DNA of 64,000 bases, taken from NCBI RefSeq assembly GCF_000311825.1, contig NZ_HE978566.1, positions 652,344 through 716,343 on the forward strand, given 5' to 3'. The stretch is from Peptoniphilus grossensis ph5. GTDB taxonomy: Bacteria > Bacillota > Clostridia > Tissierellales > Peptoniphilaceae. A program made the translations under genes and the position numbers. The notes beneath the pieces were generated by a model, which worked only from the letters and a program-made list of their open reading frames with translations, had not been told where the DNA came from and did no database searches. Positions 49,396 through 58,155 of the stretch are shown piece by piece; within the stretch, counting starts at the first letter, position 1; each line of letters begins with the position of its first letter.

Positions 49396-50661
49396 CTACA
49401 TGTACGCTCCAACAAAGCCATAGAAGTAAGATTCCATGCCCTCTGGTGTATCGGCTCTGTCAATCCTTATGTCTACTCCTATGCACCACTTATCAGCAGT
49501 TTTTGTCTTGGTCTTAAAATTGTATTTTTGACCTATCAATTCTTCTGGCACTACTTCCCAAGTTGGGTTTGTGTCCTTGGCATTGAGTGACACCTTGACA
49601 GTCATTTTTGCCCCTTTTGCTAACTCTGTTAGAGGGTTTACCACTATTGCAGATGGCTGAGCGTCGACTTCTTTTTTTAGATTGTACCAACAGTGAGTTA
49701 TTTTTTTAGAAAAAGTTATATAGCCTGTTCCCTTTGCTCCAAAGCTATCTGTGGCTTCGATTTTTATTCTGTGTTCGCCATTTAAAAGTTTTGCATAGTC
49801 TAATTTTCCGATACTTACTGTCTTGGATTGGTTTGGCGTAACTTTTCCCAAGTCTTGCAACTGCACATCATCCACATAGACCTTAACTGTGATGTCGTCT
49901 CCGTCTGGGTCTGCTGCCTTAAAGCTAAAATTAAAAGGTTTATTTTGCTCCCCTAAGTTGGAGTTTGTGACTGTGACTATCGGATTGGTGTTGACCTTTT
50001 TAAAGGTATATCGTCTTATTGCACTTGCCCCGTTGGAGTCACTAACTGTAATCTCGATTGTATTGGTTTTGTTGAGTTCTAACTCATCAAATTTTGTCTT
50101 GTCGATATCAATCTCGTAAGACTCGCCCTTAGTTGCATTGTTTATTGTCCTAATTGTCGCTGAGTTTAATTTTACAGTAACATTTAAAGTCTCGTTATTG
50201 TCTGGGTCGTCTACGCTAAAGACCTTTTTAAAAGGTGCTTTAAATCCACCTAAGTCCTCATCTTTACCAGATATTGTTGGAGTTTGGTTTGAAATACCCT
50301 CATAAACATACCAGTATGAGCCAGAATAATTATTATCTGGATAAGCGTTCCTATTTTCTGATGTTACTTCGCCAAGTTTTGAACCCTTAGCATAGTAGGT
50401 GTGACTTTTTGGTACTGTCTTAGTTTCTAGTACATAAAAGTATCCGCTATATTGACCGGAATCAGTTTCAAAAGATCCACCAAATTTTATATCTACTCCG
50501 TCAGTATAATTGTTCCACCTTACATAATCGTCGTAATAATTTTGAACATCTCTTTCATGCGGAAAGTATAGCATTTCATTTCTTACCCAAACTTTCTCTT
50601 TTTCCTGCGTGGTGTATGTTCTAGTGTTCCTCTCAAATTTCCCCCACTTATAAGTTGTCAT
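49396..50661 (-). CDS. Phage tail protein with Ig/cadherin-like repeats
   Basis: A 421-residue virion protein. The N-terminal part (1-150) is aromatic-rich (YYDDYVRWNNYTDGVDIKFGGS; GSYWYVYEG). Two repeats about 100 residues long follow: FSVDDPDNNETLNVTVKLNS...SDSNGASAIRRYTFKK and FKAADPDGDDITVKVYVDDVQLQDLG...ATDSFGAKGTGYITFSKK. They have the DPD/DxxG signatures of calcium-binding Ig or cadherin-like modules. The last 100 residues form another domain. Probably an adhesin on fibre or baseplate. Confidence 0.8.
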   Translation of the reverse strand: MTTYKWGKFERNTRTYTTQEKEKVWVRNEMLYFPHERDVQNYYDDYVRWNNYTDGVDIKFGGSFETDSGQYSGYFYVLETKTVPKSHTYYAKGSKLGEVTSENRNAYPDNNYSGSYWYVYEGISNQTPTISGKDEDLGGFKAPFKKVFSVDDPDNNETLNVTVKLNSATIRTINNATKGESYEIDIDKTKFDELELNKTNTIEITVSDSNGASAIRRYTFKKVNTNPIVTVTNSNLGEQNKPFNFSFKAADPDGDDITVKVYVDDVQLQDLGKVTPNQSKTVSIGKLDYAKLLNGEHRIKIEATDSFGAKGTGYITFSKKITHCWYNLKKEVDAQPSAIVVNPLTELAKGAKMTVKVSLNAKDTNPTWEVVPEELIGQKYNFKTKTKTADKWCIGVDIRIDRADTPEGMESYFYGFVGAYM

Positions 50662-50678
50662 CTTCTATCACTCCTTTC

Positions 50679-51353
50679 TTAAATCACAAATCTTGCCATC
50701 TTAGGGTCGTAGATACCTTCAAACTGTTCAGCCCCGTCCAAGCGTTTAAAGTCGACCTTAAAGTTGTTATATCTTGCATCTGTTTGAATTGATGTTCCCA
50801 TTGCTGCAATTCTTAAAGCTAAGTCTTGGATTAAATCCCAGTTGCCTTTCACGGTTTGGTTTGTCCTGCCCTTGCCTGCTAAATCCATGAGGTCAAGTTG
50901 ACTTGCACAAATCATTGACCTATCAATCTTAATATTTATCGTGTCCACGTTGGCAACTACAACGATTATATCCATAGAGATTTCTACCATTTCTTGGTCG
51001 TGGACTGGTATATAGTCAGCATGGTCGTCATAATATGCTACCCCATAAAGGATTTCTCCCTTTCTTGGGTCTTGGGCAAAAAGACCAACCTCAGACATCA
51101 AAAATCCTGTCTTTGTATCGTGATTAGTTATTGCAAGTGATATTGTACTTGTGCCATCTCCATTAGCCTTTATCCCTCTAATGTCAACTTCTTGGACTTC
51201 TTCCACTAGCTTATCCATCTTAAAAAGAGCAGCAGTACTTTCTATTTTGCCAGTACCAATTGCTGCCCTTGTAAAGTTTAAAGGCTCTCCAGTTTGGCAG
51301 TACGCCAAGAGGTCTCGCCCTTTTTCGGTTAGATAAAATCTTCCTCTTTGCAT
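50679..51353 (-). CDS. Phage tail-collar fibre protein
   Basis: A 224-residue protein of the tail-collar fibre type: the N-terminal FYLTEKGRDLLAYCQTGEPLNFTRAAIGTGKI, then ITNHDTKTGFLMSEVGLFAQDPRKGEILYGVAYYDDHADYIP (about 93-134) are the core features of the DUF3751-like domain that attaches fibres to the baseplate. The last 60 residues are helical and less conserved. Starts behind AGGAGAAG. Confidence 0.85.
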   Translation of the reverse strand: MQRGRFYLTEKGRDLLAYCQTGEPLNFTRAAIGTGKIESTAALFKMDKLVEEVQEVDIRGIKANGDGTSTISLAITNHDTKTGFLMSEVGLFAQDPRKGEILYGVAYYDDHADYIPVHDQEMVEISMDIIVVVANVDTINIKIDRSMICASQLDLMDLAGKGRTNQTVKGNWDLIQDLALRIAAMGTSIQTDARYNNFKVDFKRLDGAEQFEGIYDPKMARFVI

Positions 51354-51365
51354 TTCTTCTCCTTT

Positions 51366-51548
51366 CTAAATCTTAAAAGCATTTTTGCTTTGTTCGTACA
51401 AACCCTCAAAATTTTCATCTTCTTTAAGATTTTTAAAATCCTTAGAAAAATCGGTTCTCATCTTAGACCAAATAAGATCTTCCCCATAAAAAAGTTTTTG
51501 AATTTCCTTGCCATTAAAAAATATATTTTTAGTTCTTGAAAAATCCAT
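51366..51548 (-). CDS. Small phage protein with NGKE-KLFYGEDLIW motif
   Basis: A 60-residue protein: KNIFFNGKEIQKLFYGEDLIW near the start, a signature of short proteins (or fibre termini) in Firmicutes phages, then a charged tail. ATG 51548 follows AGGTGG, which overlaps the stop of the large fibre gene. Function unknown. Confidence 0.7.
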   Translation of the reverse strand: MDFSRTKNIFFNGKEIQKLFYGEDLIWSKMRTDFSKDFKNLKEDENFEGLYEQSKNAFKI

Positions 51549-51557
51549 ACCCACCAC

Positions 51558-53336
51558 CTAGTAAGTCGCATAAATCGTATTGGGTTTTTTGGTCGTCAAA
51601 TTGTTGTAGTCTGCAAGGCTCATCTCAACTACATCAGGCTTTTTATCAAGCTTTTCTTTGAGTTCTTCCGTCCTTTGGATTAAATCAGATATCCAGAATA
51701 TTAGCTTTCTTGTTGAGCTTGTAGACCACTTTGTTCCCCCTGTTCCTGGTGTGATTTCTGTATACGCAACATCGCTTTCACTTATTTTCTTATTCCAAAC
51801 ATTAATCATGGTTTGGGTTACATTATTTTTCTGTGCCCCGTCCTCAATCCCTTGTAACTTTTTAATATCAGCTTGGGTTATTAGACTTGGAGATATTTCA
51901 ACATAAGCACTTCCGGACCATCTATAAATATTTTCTGATGATAGGTCTACATAGATTTTTCCCTTTTCTCCCGTGCTTGGGAAATTAGATTTACTTGCAA
52001 ATTCTAAAACATCATCTACATAAGATGGCAATTGGTCGGCAGGTACTTTTCCGTCTCCACCAAGTGAGGCATAGCCATTAGCCTTGCCCTTGTTTGCAAT
52101 ATTTTCTGGTGTGTAGTCAAGCTTACCTGCACTTACTTCTTGCTTAGTTGCATAGGTCTTTTTGATGTCCTCACTCTTTGCATAAGGTGTAAGGTCATAT
52201 TCTCTTATAGCTTTTTCTGGGAGTTGGTCTTCTGGTACTTTGCCTTTATCATCAAGTGCAGCGTATCCATTGACCTCGCCCTTGTGGATAATGCTTTCTT
52301 TTGCTTCAAGGTCTTTTTTACTTGCTAAAATTGCTAAATCTAACCCTGTAAGGATAGGCTGCCAAGATGACCAATTACTACCCAAGCCTGACCTAAAGTA
52401 GAATGAGTTTTTATCTCTTCCGTCATAAGCAACTTGGAGAATAAGACCTCCAAAGTTCATTGTGTTGATATACCAACCTTTTTGCCTATCTGGTGTATTA
52501 GATGAACCACAATATACATGAACCCATTCTTCTTTTATGGCATTTGCATCTACAGTACCCCTTGCTTTAAGTACAGCAACTGTTGTCCCATCGGCTTTCT
52601 TATATCCTTCTAAATCTTTGGCAGTTAAAAAACTTGATAGGTCATAAGTGGTGTCCTTTAAAGCCTCATCTGGAAGTTGACTTACTGGCACTTTTTTGTT
52701 GCCATCAAGACTTGCAAGTCCGTTGGCAACCCCTATAAGACTTTCAAGGTCATCAGTATCTTTTATAAGCTGATTTAGGATATCCTTTAATAATTTCTTT
52801 TGATTATTAAGGGTTATGGAGCTAGCCTTTAAGTCGCTATCCTTATCAAGTTTTTTATCCCAAGTTTCTTTTTCTTTGTCGCTTACAAACCTATGGCTTG
52901 GGTCAGTTACAATTATCCCTGCCTTGTGGGTTTCTGGGTGGGTATAGACTGTGTCCCTGTCGTCATCAAAAACAACTTGTCCGTCAGCATTGAGTTTTAA
53001 AACTTGCCCTGCTTTTCCACCCTCAGGCATTTTAACCCTTTGTGAAATTGCCCTTAAAATCTCAACTATTGAGTCTTTATTGGTATTAAGTTCTGCAGCA
53101 ATTTCCCTAAAAGTGTCATACTCTTTTGGAGCGTCTTTTAAGATATTGTCTAACTTGTCTATAAGTTCCTGTGGCTTAAAAGTTAAATACTCATCAAGTG
53201 GTACTCCCTCTTCGGTGTAAACTGTGCTTGTAAAAATGTGTGGAGATACTATTGCAAATTCCCCTGTGGTCTCATCATAAGCAAGGAGTTTCTTTCCCTT
53301 AAAAACTTTGTTGATATCGTTGATTTTATTAGTCAT
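51558..53336 (-). CDS. Large tail-fibre protein with repeated linker motif
   Basis: A 592-residue fibre. The N-terminus (MTNKINDINKVFKGKKLLAYDETTGEFAIVSP) probably attaches to the baseplate. Helical stretches are interrupted by three copies of a linker: LDGNKKVPVSQLPDEAL, LDDKGKVPEDQLPEKAI and LGGDGKVPADQLPSY (near 52.7, 52.24 and 52.05 kb). Between the first and second copy is a module starting about WVHVYCGSSNTPDRQKGWYIN that resembles receptor-side fibre domains. The C-terminus ends NTIYATY. Likely host-recognition fibre. It overlaps the XkdU-like gene by 8 bases. Confidence 0.85.
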   Translation of the reverse strand: MTNKINDINKVFKGKKLLAYDETTGEFAIVSPHIFTSTVYTEEGVPLDEYLTFKPQELIDKLDNILKDAPKEYDTFREIAAELNTNKDSIVEILRAISQRVKMPEGGKAGQVLKLNADGQVVFDDDRDTVYTHPETHKAGIIVTDPSHRFVSDKEKETWDKKLDKDSDLKASSITLNNQKKLLKDILNQLIKDTDDLESLIGVANGLASLDGNKKVPVSQLPDEALKDTTYDLSSFLTAKDLEGYKKADGTTVAVLKARGTVDANAIKEEWVHVYCGSSNTPDRQKGWYINTMNFGGLILQVAYDGRDKNSFYFRSGLGSNWSSWQPILTGLDLAILASKKDLEAKESIIHKGEVNGYAALDDKGKVPEDQLPEKAIREYDLTPYAKSEDIKKTYATKQEVSAGKLDYTPENIANKGKANGYASLGGDGKVPADQLPSYVDDVLEFASKSNFPSTGEKGKIYVDLSSENIYRWSGSAYVEISPSLITQADIKKLQGIEDGAQKNNVTQTMINVWNKKISESDVAYTEITPGTGGTKWSTSSTRKLIFWISDLIQRTEELKEKLDKKPDVVEMSLADYNNLTTKKPNTIYATY

Positions 53337-54102
53337 ACTTCATTCGCACCCCACTTCCGTCTTCAACTTCTAAAAACATCCCATCTTTATTTAAAGTCCA
53401 AACCTCTGGCATAATAGCAGTTCTTTTAATTTTCTTGTGATAAGTTGCCATTCCCATAAATAACGGCTCTTTAAATTCCTTATCCTCAACCTTGTTAGGT
53501 AAGACCTTGTAGTGTTTAGCTTTTTGTCCGTACATGCCATAGTAGATGGTTTGGTCTCTTACAAACTTAACTTTTATAAGCTGCGTTAGGTTAGCAGGTA
53601 TTATGTTCCTAAGCTGTCTTTGGAGAGTATCAAGTTCAAAATATATTGATTCTTTGACAAATATTTCAACTTCGATTCCATACTTATCGTAATCTAGAGA
53701 CAGCTTATAATTGCCTTTGCCTAAAACTAAATCGAGCCACTCTTCTAGGGTTCGGTGGGTCCACTTCCTTAGCATGTTCCAAAGAGAATAAATGGATCTT
53801 CTTTGTTCTTCCAAATCTCCCTTTATGCTTTCGTCATTTATAAGCCTGCGGTAAGCACTTAACCCTTCCTTGCCTGCGGACTGAATATAAAGATTTTCCA
53901 TTATCTTGTTGAGCCTTGCCCACAAGTTAGAAAGCTCGATGTTCTCGTTGATTCTTATTTGCGTGAACTCGTAACCTTTGCCTATAATGTCTTGAGGTAT
54001 ATGGACTCCTACATCTACTTCCCTATTGATGTTTATTAGGTCTTCCGACTGGTGTAAATTTATTTCATTTAGGTCTACTTGTAATTCTCTTTTTTCAATC
54101 AA
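53329..54102 (-). CDS. Baseplate protein, XkdU/DUF2313-like
   Basis: A 257-residue protein. Its middle (RRLINDESIKGDLEEQRRSIYSLWNMLRKWTHRTLEEWLDLVLGKGNYKLSLDYDKYGIEVEIFV; RQLRNIIPANLTQLIKVKF) is the XkdU/YmfQ-type fold. N- and C-terminal extensions make it longer than the PBSX protein. It connects the baseplate wedge to fibres. Overlaps the baseplate J-like gene by 4 bases. Confidence 0.85.
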   Translation of the reverse strand: MIEKRELQVDLNEINLHQSEDLININREVDVGVHIPQDIIGKGYEFTQIRINENIELSNLWARLNKIMENLYIQSAGKEGLSAYRRLINDESIKGDLEEQRRSIYSLWNMLRKWTHRTLEEWLDLVLGKGNYKLSLDYDKYGIEVEIFVKESIYFELDTLQRQLRNIIPANLTQLIKVKFVRDQTIYYGMYGQKAKHYKVLPNKVEDKEFKEPLFMGMATYHKKIKRTAIMPEVWTLNKDGMFLEVEDGSGVRMKYD

Positions 54103-55232
54103 ATTACCACCTCAGTTATCTTGAGTTCTCCAAGCACTGGTATTTCTTCTTCTTGCAAAACCATTATTTTTTCATCGCTATCGAATTTTATATTCCTGTA
54201 GTCCACCACGTTTTTAGTGTTTAAAATAATACTCATAACCTTGGCTAGTCTTATGTCGTTCTCAATGTAAATCTCATCTTTTTCCTTGCTCTTCCTGGAC
54301 CATCTTTCACGCTCCAACTTGAAGTATTCTTCGATATCTCTTTTAATGTCCTTCTTTATTTCTTCGATATCGCTTCCTGTTTCCTTCATGATTTCTGCGT
54401 TGATGTTTATTACTTTTTCTTTGGCACTTACGACTGTGACTAGGTGTCCTATAGGAGCTATTCCAACTCCCTTTTGATTAAAGGGTACAGGGTCTAGTGC
54501 TTCTTGCACTCTTTCTATGAGTTCTTTGGTTGCCCCTTTGTTTTCTGGGTCAGTAATAATTACCTTTACTGTTCCCCCACCGTTCCAAACTGGTATTATT
54601 TTTACTGATCCTACTCCTTCGATGGCTTTTACTTTTATCCTGTAGTCGTCAATGTTTCCACCGTATGCGTTTGAATTTATTGTTTCAAAGTATCGGTCTC
54701 TAAAAGTTTCAGTCTCTTCCTCATTTTCTCCAAGTACAGCTAGGCTGTCTATTTCTGCAACCTTTAAATCTCTTATAGCTCTATTTGGTGTTAGTCTTCC
54801 TTTTCTGATGTTGCCGACTATCCCAGGAGTGCTGCATTGCATTTCGTAATAAAAAAGGCCTTCTTTTTCTCCTGCAAACTTAATCACATCAAAATAAAGA
54901 TCTTCGTGCGAGAATTTTTCCCCTATGAGTAGCTCAACATTGAATTTTCCAATGACTATCGAAGGTGTCGCAGGGTGTGGTTCTATTCCTCTTTCTTTGG
55001 CTCTTTGAATTAGCCAGTATCTGTTGGCTGTGTCTCCAAAAGCATTTTTAAAAAGAAAGTCCAAATAGGAGTAAAGAATTGATACCTCTAGGGCCATTGG
55101 TGCTATGGCATCAAAAATTACCGACCCTTCTCTTTTGTCGAACTCGTTCGGTATCCTGTCCAGGTTCCTCTCAAGGATTTTCTCATAGGTTTGGTCCTCG
55201 AACATCGGCTCGTATATTCTTTTAGTATCCAA
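54099..55232 (-). CDS. Baseplate J-like protein (XkdT)
   Basis: A 377-residue baseplate wedge protein. Conserved IPNEFDKREGSVIFDAIAPMALEVSILYSYLDFLFKNAFGDTA (about 27-69), AIRDLKVAEIDSLAVLGENEEETETFRDRYFETI and GSVKIIPVWNGGGTVKVIITD are the usual gpJ blocks. Ends overlap both neighbours (11 and 4 bases), as is common in this module. Confidence 0.93.
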   Translation of the reverse strand: MDTKRIYEPMFEDQTYEKILERNLDRIPNEFDKREGSVIFDAIAPMALEVSILYSYLDFLFKNAFGDTANRYWLIQRAKERGIEPHPATPSIVIGKFNVELLIGEKFSHEDLYFDVIKFAGEKEGLFYYEMQCSTPGIVGNIRKGRLTPNRAIRDLKVAEIDSLAVLGENEEETETFRDRYFETINSNAYGGNIDDYRIKVKAIEGVGSVKIIPVWNGGGTVKVIITDPENKGATKELIERVQEALDPVPFNQKGVGIAPIGHLVTVVSAKEKVININAEIMKETGSDIEEIKKDIKRDIEEYFKLERERWSRKSKEKDEIYIENDIRLAKVMSIILNTKNVVDYRNIKFDSDEKIMVLQEEEIPVLGELKITEVVI

Positions 55233-55644
55233 CTAATAACACCTCCTCTATATCTACTGACTTCTCTCTTCCAACTAAACTGACCTTAAAACTCATCCCT
55301 AGGTTTAAATCCTGGGACCAATCTTCGTGGTACTTGAACTCGTACACGTCTTCGATTCTGTCGTCTAGCATTAGTGCATCTGATATCCTTCTGGTTAAAA
55401 CTACAAAGGCATAATTTTTTGGTTTGCCAAACAAATCCCTTTTCTTTACACCAAAATTTGGGTAAATTGGATAGATTCCTTTCTCGGTGTTGATGCACTT
55501 ATAAATAAATTGTTTTACTGCTTCTTCTCCGTCCGTGTAGCCTTTTACTCTTTCTTCTTCAATAAGCATTTTGTGAGTAAAGCTAGGCTGCAGAACAATT
55601 TCGATTTCTTGTTCCAGGTACTCGTTGTCAAAGTTTGGAGTCAT
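55222..55644 (-). CDS. Baseplate protein XkdS-like (DUF2634)
   Basis: A 140-residue protein with VKQFIYKCINTEKGIYPIYPNFGVKKRDLFGKP (about 44-76) and RISDALMLDDRIEDVYEFKY, the core of gp25/DUF2634-like baseplate proteins. Overlaps both neighbours by a few bases. Confidence 0.9.
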   Translation of the reverse strand: MTPNFDNEYLEQEIEIVLQPSFTHKMLIEEERVKGYTDGEEAVKQFIYKCINTEKGIYPIYPNFGVKKRDLFGKPKNYAFVVLTRRISDALMLDDRIEDVYEFKYHEDWSQDLNLGMSFKVSLVGREKSVDIEEVLLVGY

Positions 55645-56066
55645 TTTTCAACCCCCTTTTCGTGTACCGCCTTTTCTATAGTTCCGTGTGTCACTACGAC
55701 TTGTCCGTGTGGGCACGTTCCTATAAGTTGGCATTGGTCTATTCTTCCCTTCCACTTGTACTCTATTCCGTTTTGTCCTTGAGGTTCGCTGGCTTCGTAA
55801 AGATAAAAATAAGTTTGGCCCCTAAAGTTTTTTTGTAGCACGAACTTATTTCCTATTTCCTCTTCTGTAAAAACCCTATACTTTGGAATAACCAGAAAGT
55901 CTTCTTTTATAATTATCTTCTTCAGTTCCTCTTCCCCTTCCCTGTCTTCTGGAATAAAGGTTACTGGGTTTATGGATGTCAGCTTTGCGTAGATGATTTC
56001 TGAAAAAGAAATCTTTTCCTGCTGACTATCTGCTATGTTTTTTAAAACTTTGTATAAATCTGCCAT
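55641..56066 (-). CDS. Baseplate protein XkdR-like (DUF2577)
   Basis: A 141-residue protein: EIIYAKLTSINPVTFIPEDREG...LVIPKYRVFTEEEIGNKFVLQKNFRGQTYFYLYEA, then GRIDQCQLIGTCPHGQVVVTHGTIEKA. This is the OB-like DUF2577 protein next to XkdQ in myoviruses. Its start overlaps the XkdQ stop by one base. Confidence 0.88.
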   Translation of the reverse strand: MADLYKVLKNIADSQQEKISFSEIIYAKLTSINPVTFIPEDREGEEELKKIIIKEDFLVIPKYRVFTEEEIGNKFVLQKNFRGQTYFYLYEASEPQGQNGIEYKWKGRIDQCQLIGTCPHGQVVVTHGTIEKAVHEKGVEK

Positions 56067-57532
56067 TATTTCACAATCCTATACCAGGCATAGTTTTTGT
56101 ACTTGCCCATGTTGCTTACCTTTGCACGTGGTTTTGTTTGGTGTATTATCTTATCTTTTCCCAGTGCTATTAAAGTGTGACCTCCGCCCGACCTTGTCCT
56201 TGGTTTTATGGCCACATCTCCTGCCTTGACGTCGTCGTATGGTATTCTTTGAAAACACCCACTTCTTAGCATCGAAGAAGTATCCCAGGCTCCCTTTGGG
56301 ACATTGAAGCCTGCATCTCTCATTGCCTGCCAAACAAAATAAGAGCAGTCTGAATATCCTTTCTGCCCTCTCTTGGGTTGGCTGTACTTTTCTCCAAGGT
56401 GACTGAATGCACTATCTAGCATTTTTTGTAGCTGAGCACTGTCTGCTTGAACTGGTGACTTTTTTGTCCCTAAACTTCCAACACTTCCAAAACCATCAAG
56501 CATTTGTTTCTTGTTATCTTGAATGATTCCGTCTCCGCTGCCAATAGGCATTATGTCTTTGTTTTGGAGGTCTAGATCCATGAAATGATTTCCATCATGA
56601 AAAGTGTGTTTGATGCTGTCCACTAGCATGTAGGAGTTTATGTCTATATCTCCTATGGCCATCATTCTGACTGGCACCAGACTTCCTGCTCTTATCCTTT
56701 CGTCTCCTATTGCTTGCTTAATTTTAAAGCTGCGGTACTTTCTATTAAAAAGTTCTAACAGTTGGCTTGCTTTGCTTTCTATGTCCTCGGCATTATTCGT
56801 CTTGATTGTGTATTCCAAAACTCCCCAACGTTTTATTGACTCCCTGTCTTCCTTGACCACTTGTCTTAGTTGGTTCCCGTTGTCGTCCGTGATATAAACC
56901 ACAATTCGGTTATAAGTTCCATCGTCGATTGAAGTCACGTAGTCAAAATCTACTGCGTTGTCGTAGGTTAGTGGGTAGTCTACTATCATGCTCGTCGGCT
57001 TCATGTAGCATATTTTTCCCTTGTCGTCGAAGAGTGTAAATATTTCCCCTGTTTGCGATAGGTTGATGTCATCTGCCGCCTTTATCATTTGCATGTATTC
57101 TTGGTTCTCTTCAATCTTTTTAGGCACCTTAAACTTGGCACTTTCTATGGTGCCAACTGTTAGGCCCCTGTCCTCACAAATCTTTTTTATAAGGTCCGAT
57201 ACACTCATGGCCTTGTACTGGTAGGTGTCCTTGTTTTTCAGATACCTTACCTGGTCATAACAGGTTACTTTTATAATTTGTCTTTTGTCTCTTGCTTTCT
57301 TGAAGACAAATCCTAGAAAAAATAATTTTCCGTCAATAGAGAATGATGCCCTATCTCCCTCCTGGAAGTTTAAAGCATCATCTTTGACTGTGTTAAATTC
57401 CATTATTCCTGCCCTAAAATCTCGGGTCCATGTAATGACAACATCTCCCTCGATTACTGGTTCAGAAACTGTGCCGCCACTTCCTCTTTCTATCCTAACT
57501 GTGAATACTTTGTTTGAATTTTTGATAATCAT
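56066..57532 (-). CDS. XkdQ-like hub protein fused to an NlpC/P60 peptidase
   Basis: A 488-residue baseplate hub protein. Residues 1-330 are XkdQ/gpD-like (VVITWTRDFRAGIMEFNTVKD; GIVEF-type MSVSDLIKKICEDRGL; LVDSIKHTFHDGNHFMDLDL). A Gly/Ser/Gln linker follows, and residues about 370-488 form an NlpC/P60 cysteine peptidase with Cys396 (GYSDCSYFVW), His452 (GGGHTLIALGKD) and a third polar residue near His464. It could cut cell-wall peptide stems during DNA entry. In PBSX the peptidase is a separate activity, so this fusion is notable. It overlaps the XkdP-like gene by 38 bases. Confidence 0.92.
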   Translation of the reverse strand: MIIKNSNKVFTVRIERGSGGTVSEPVIEGDVVITWTRDFRAGIMEFNTVKDDALNFQEGDRASFSIDGKLFFLGFVFKKARDKRQIIKVTCYDQVRYLKNKDTYQYKAMSVSDLIKKICEDRGLTVGTIESAKFKVPKKIEENQEYMQMIKAADDINLSQTGEIFTLFDDKGKICYMKPTSMIVDYPLTYDNAVDFDYVTSIDDGTYNRIVVYITDDNGNQLRQVVKEDRESIKRWGVLEYTIKTNNAEDIESKASQLLELFNRKYRSFKIKQAIGDERIRAGSLVPVRMMAIGDIDINSYMLVDSIKHTFHDGNHFMDLDLQNKDIMPIGSGDGIIQDNKKQMLDGFGSVGSLGTKKSPVQADSAQLQKMLDSAFSHLGEKYSQPKRGQKGYSDCSYFVWQAMRDAGFNVPKGAWDTSSMLRSGCFQRIPYDDVKAGDVAIKPRTRSGGGHTLIALGKDKIIHQTKPRAKVSNMGKYKNYAWYRIVK

Positions 57533-58151
57533 GTTTTATCTTTTCCTTGCTGGTCTTCTTGACTAGAGGTGTCAATAACTTATTTACTATTTTTCCTCCT
57601 GCTCCTGGCATAGCCATACAGGTTGCTGTTAGTGCTATCCCAATTCCTACTGCAGCAGGGTTTTCTGTAATAGTCTTGTACATCTGCCTTTTGGCTTCCG
57701 GTTCGTTGTTGCTCTTATCAACTAGTTTCACAGTTTTTATTGGGATGTATTCTTTTAGAGTGACGGATATCTTTATATTGGTTCCGTATTGGGAGTCTTC
57801 CAAAACTTTGTAGTCTTCTAGGGTGGTGTATCTGCAGGTTGAGTTTTTTAGCTCCGGGTCGGAGGAAGTTCTTATAATTACAAATTCAAAAACTTCTTTG
57901 TTGTTTTTTAAGTCTTCCAAATTTTTCAGAACCTGGGCCTGGGATATAAAATTCCCTACGCTTGGGTGTGGGTGTGAAAATGAGAAAAAGGAGAAGTTAA
58001 ATTCCTTTAGCTCCCTTTTGTGGAGGACTGTATAAGTTTCTCCGTTTATTAGATTCAAAAAATCATTTTTGCTGTCTACGCTCATTTCCAATTCTGAAGG
58101 TGTGATTGGGACCTGCCAACCGTTTATATATAGTTCATATGCTTCTGCCAT
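57495..58151 (-). CDS. XkdP-like tail protein without LysM
   Basis: A 218-residue protein. The first 150 residues (YELYINGWQVPITPSELEMSVDSKND; FSFSHPHPSVGNFISQAQVLKNLEDLKNNKEVFEFVI; SVTLKEYIPIKTVKL) match the XkdP core. The family usually ends in a LysM domain. Here residues about 160-195 are a hydrophobic Ala/Gly helix (AAVGIGIALTATCMAMPGAGG) followed by a Lys-rich tail. Confidence 0.82.
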   Translation of the reverse strand: MAEAYELYINGWQVPITPSELEMSVDSKNDFLNLINGETYTVLHKRELKEFNFSFFSFSHPHPSVGNFISQAQVLKNLEDLKNNKEVFEFVIIRTSSDPELKNSTCRYTTLEDYKVLEDSQYGTNIKISVTLKEYIPIKTVKLVDKSNNEPEAKRQMYKTITENPAAVGIGIALTATCMAMPGAGGKIVNKLLTPLVKKTSKEKIKHDYQKFKQSIHS

Positions 58152-58155
58152 CTAA

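Noticed and set aside
55286..55498. A 70-codon minus-strand frame inside the XkdS-like gene
   Set aside because: Overlaps a recognisable baseplate gene in another frame with no start signal.
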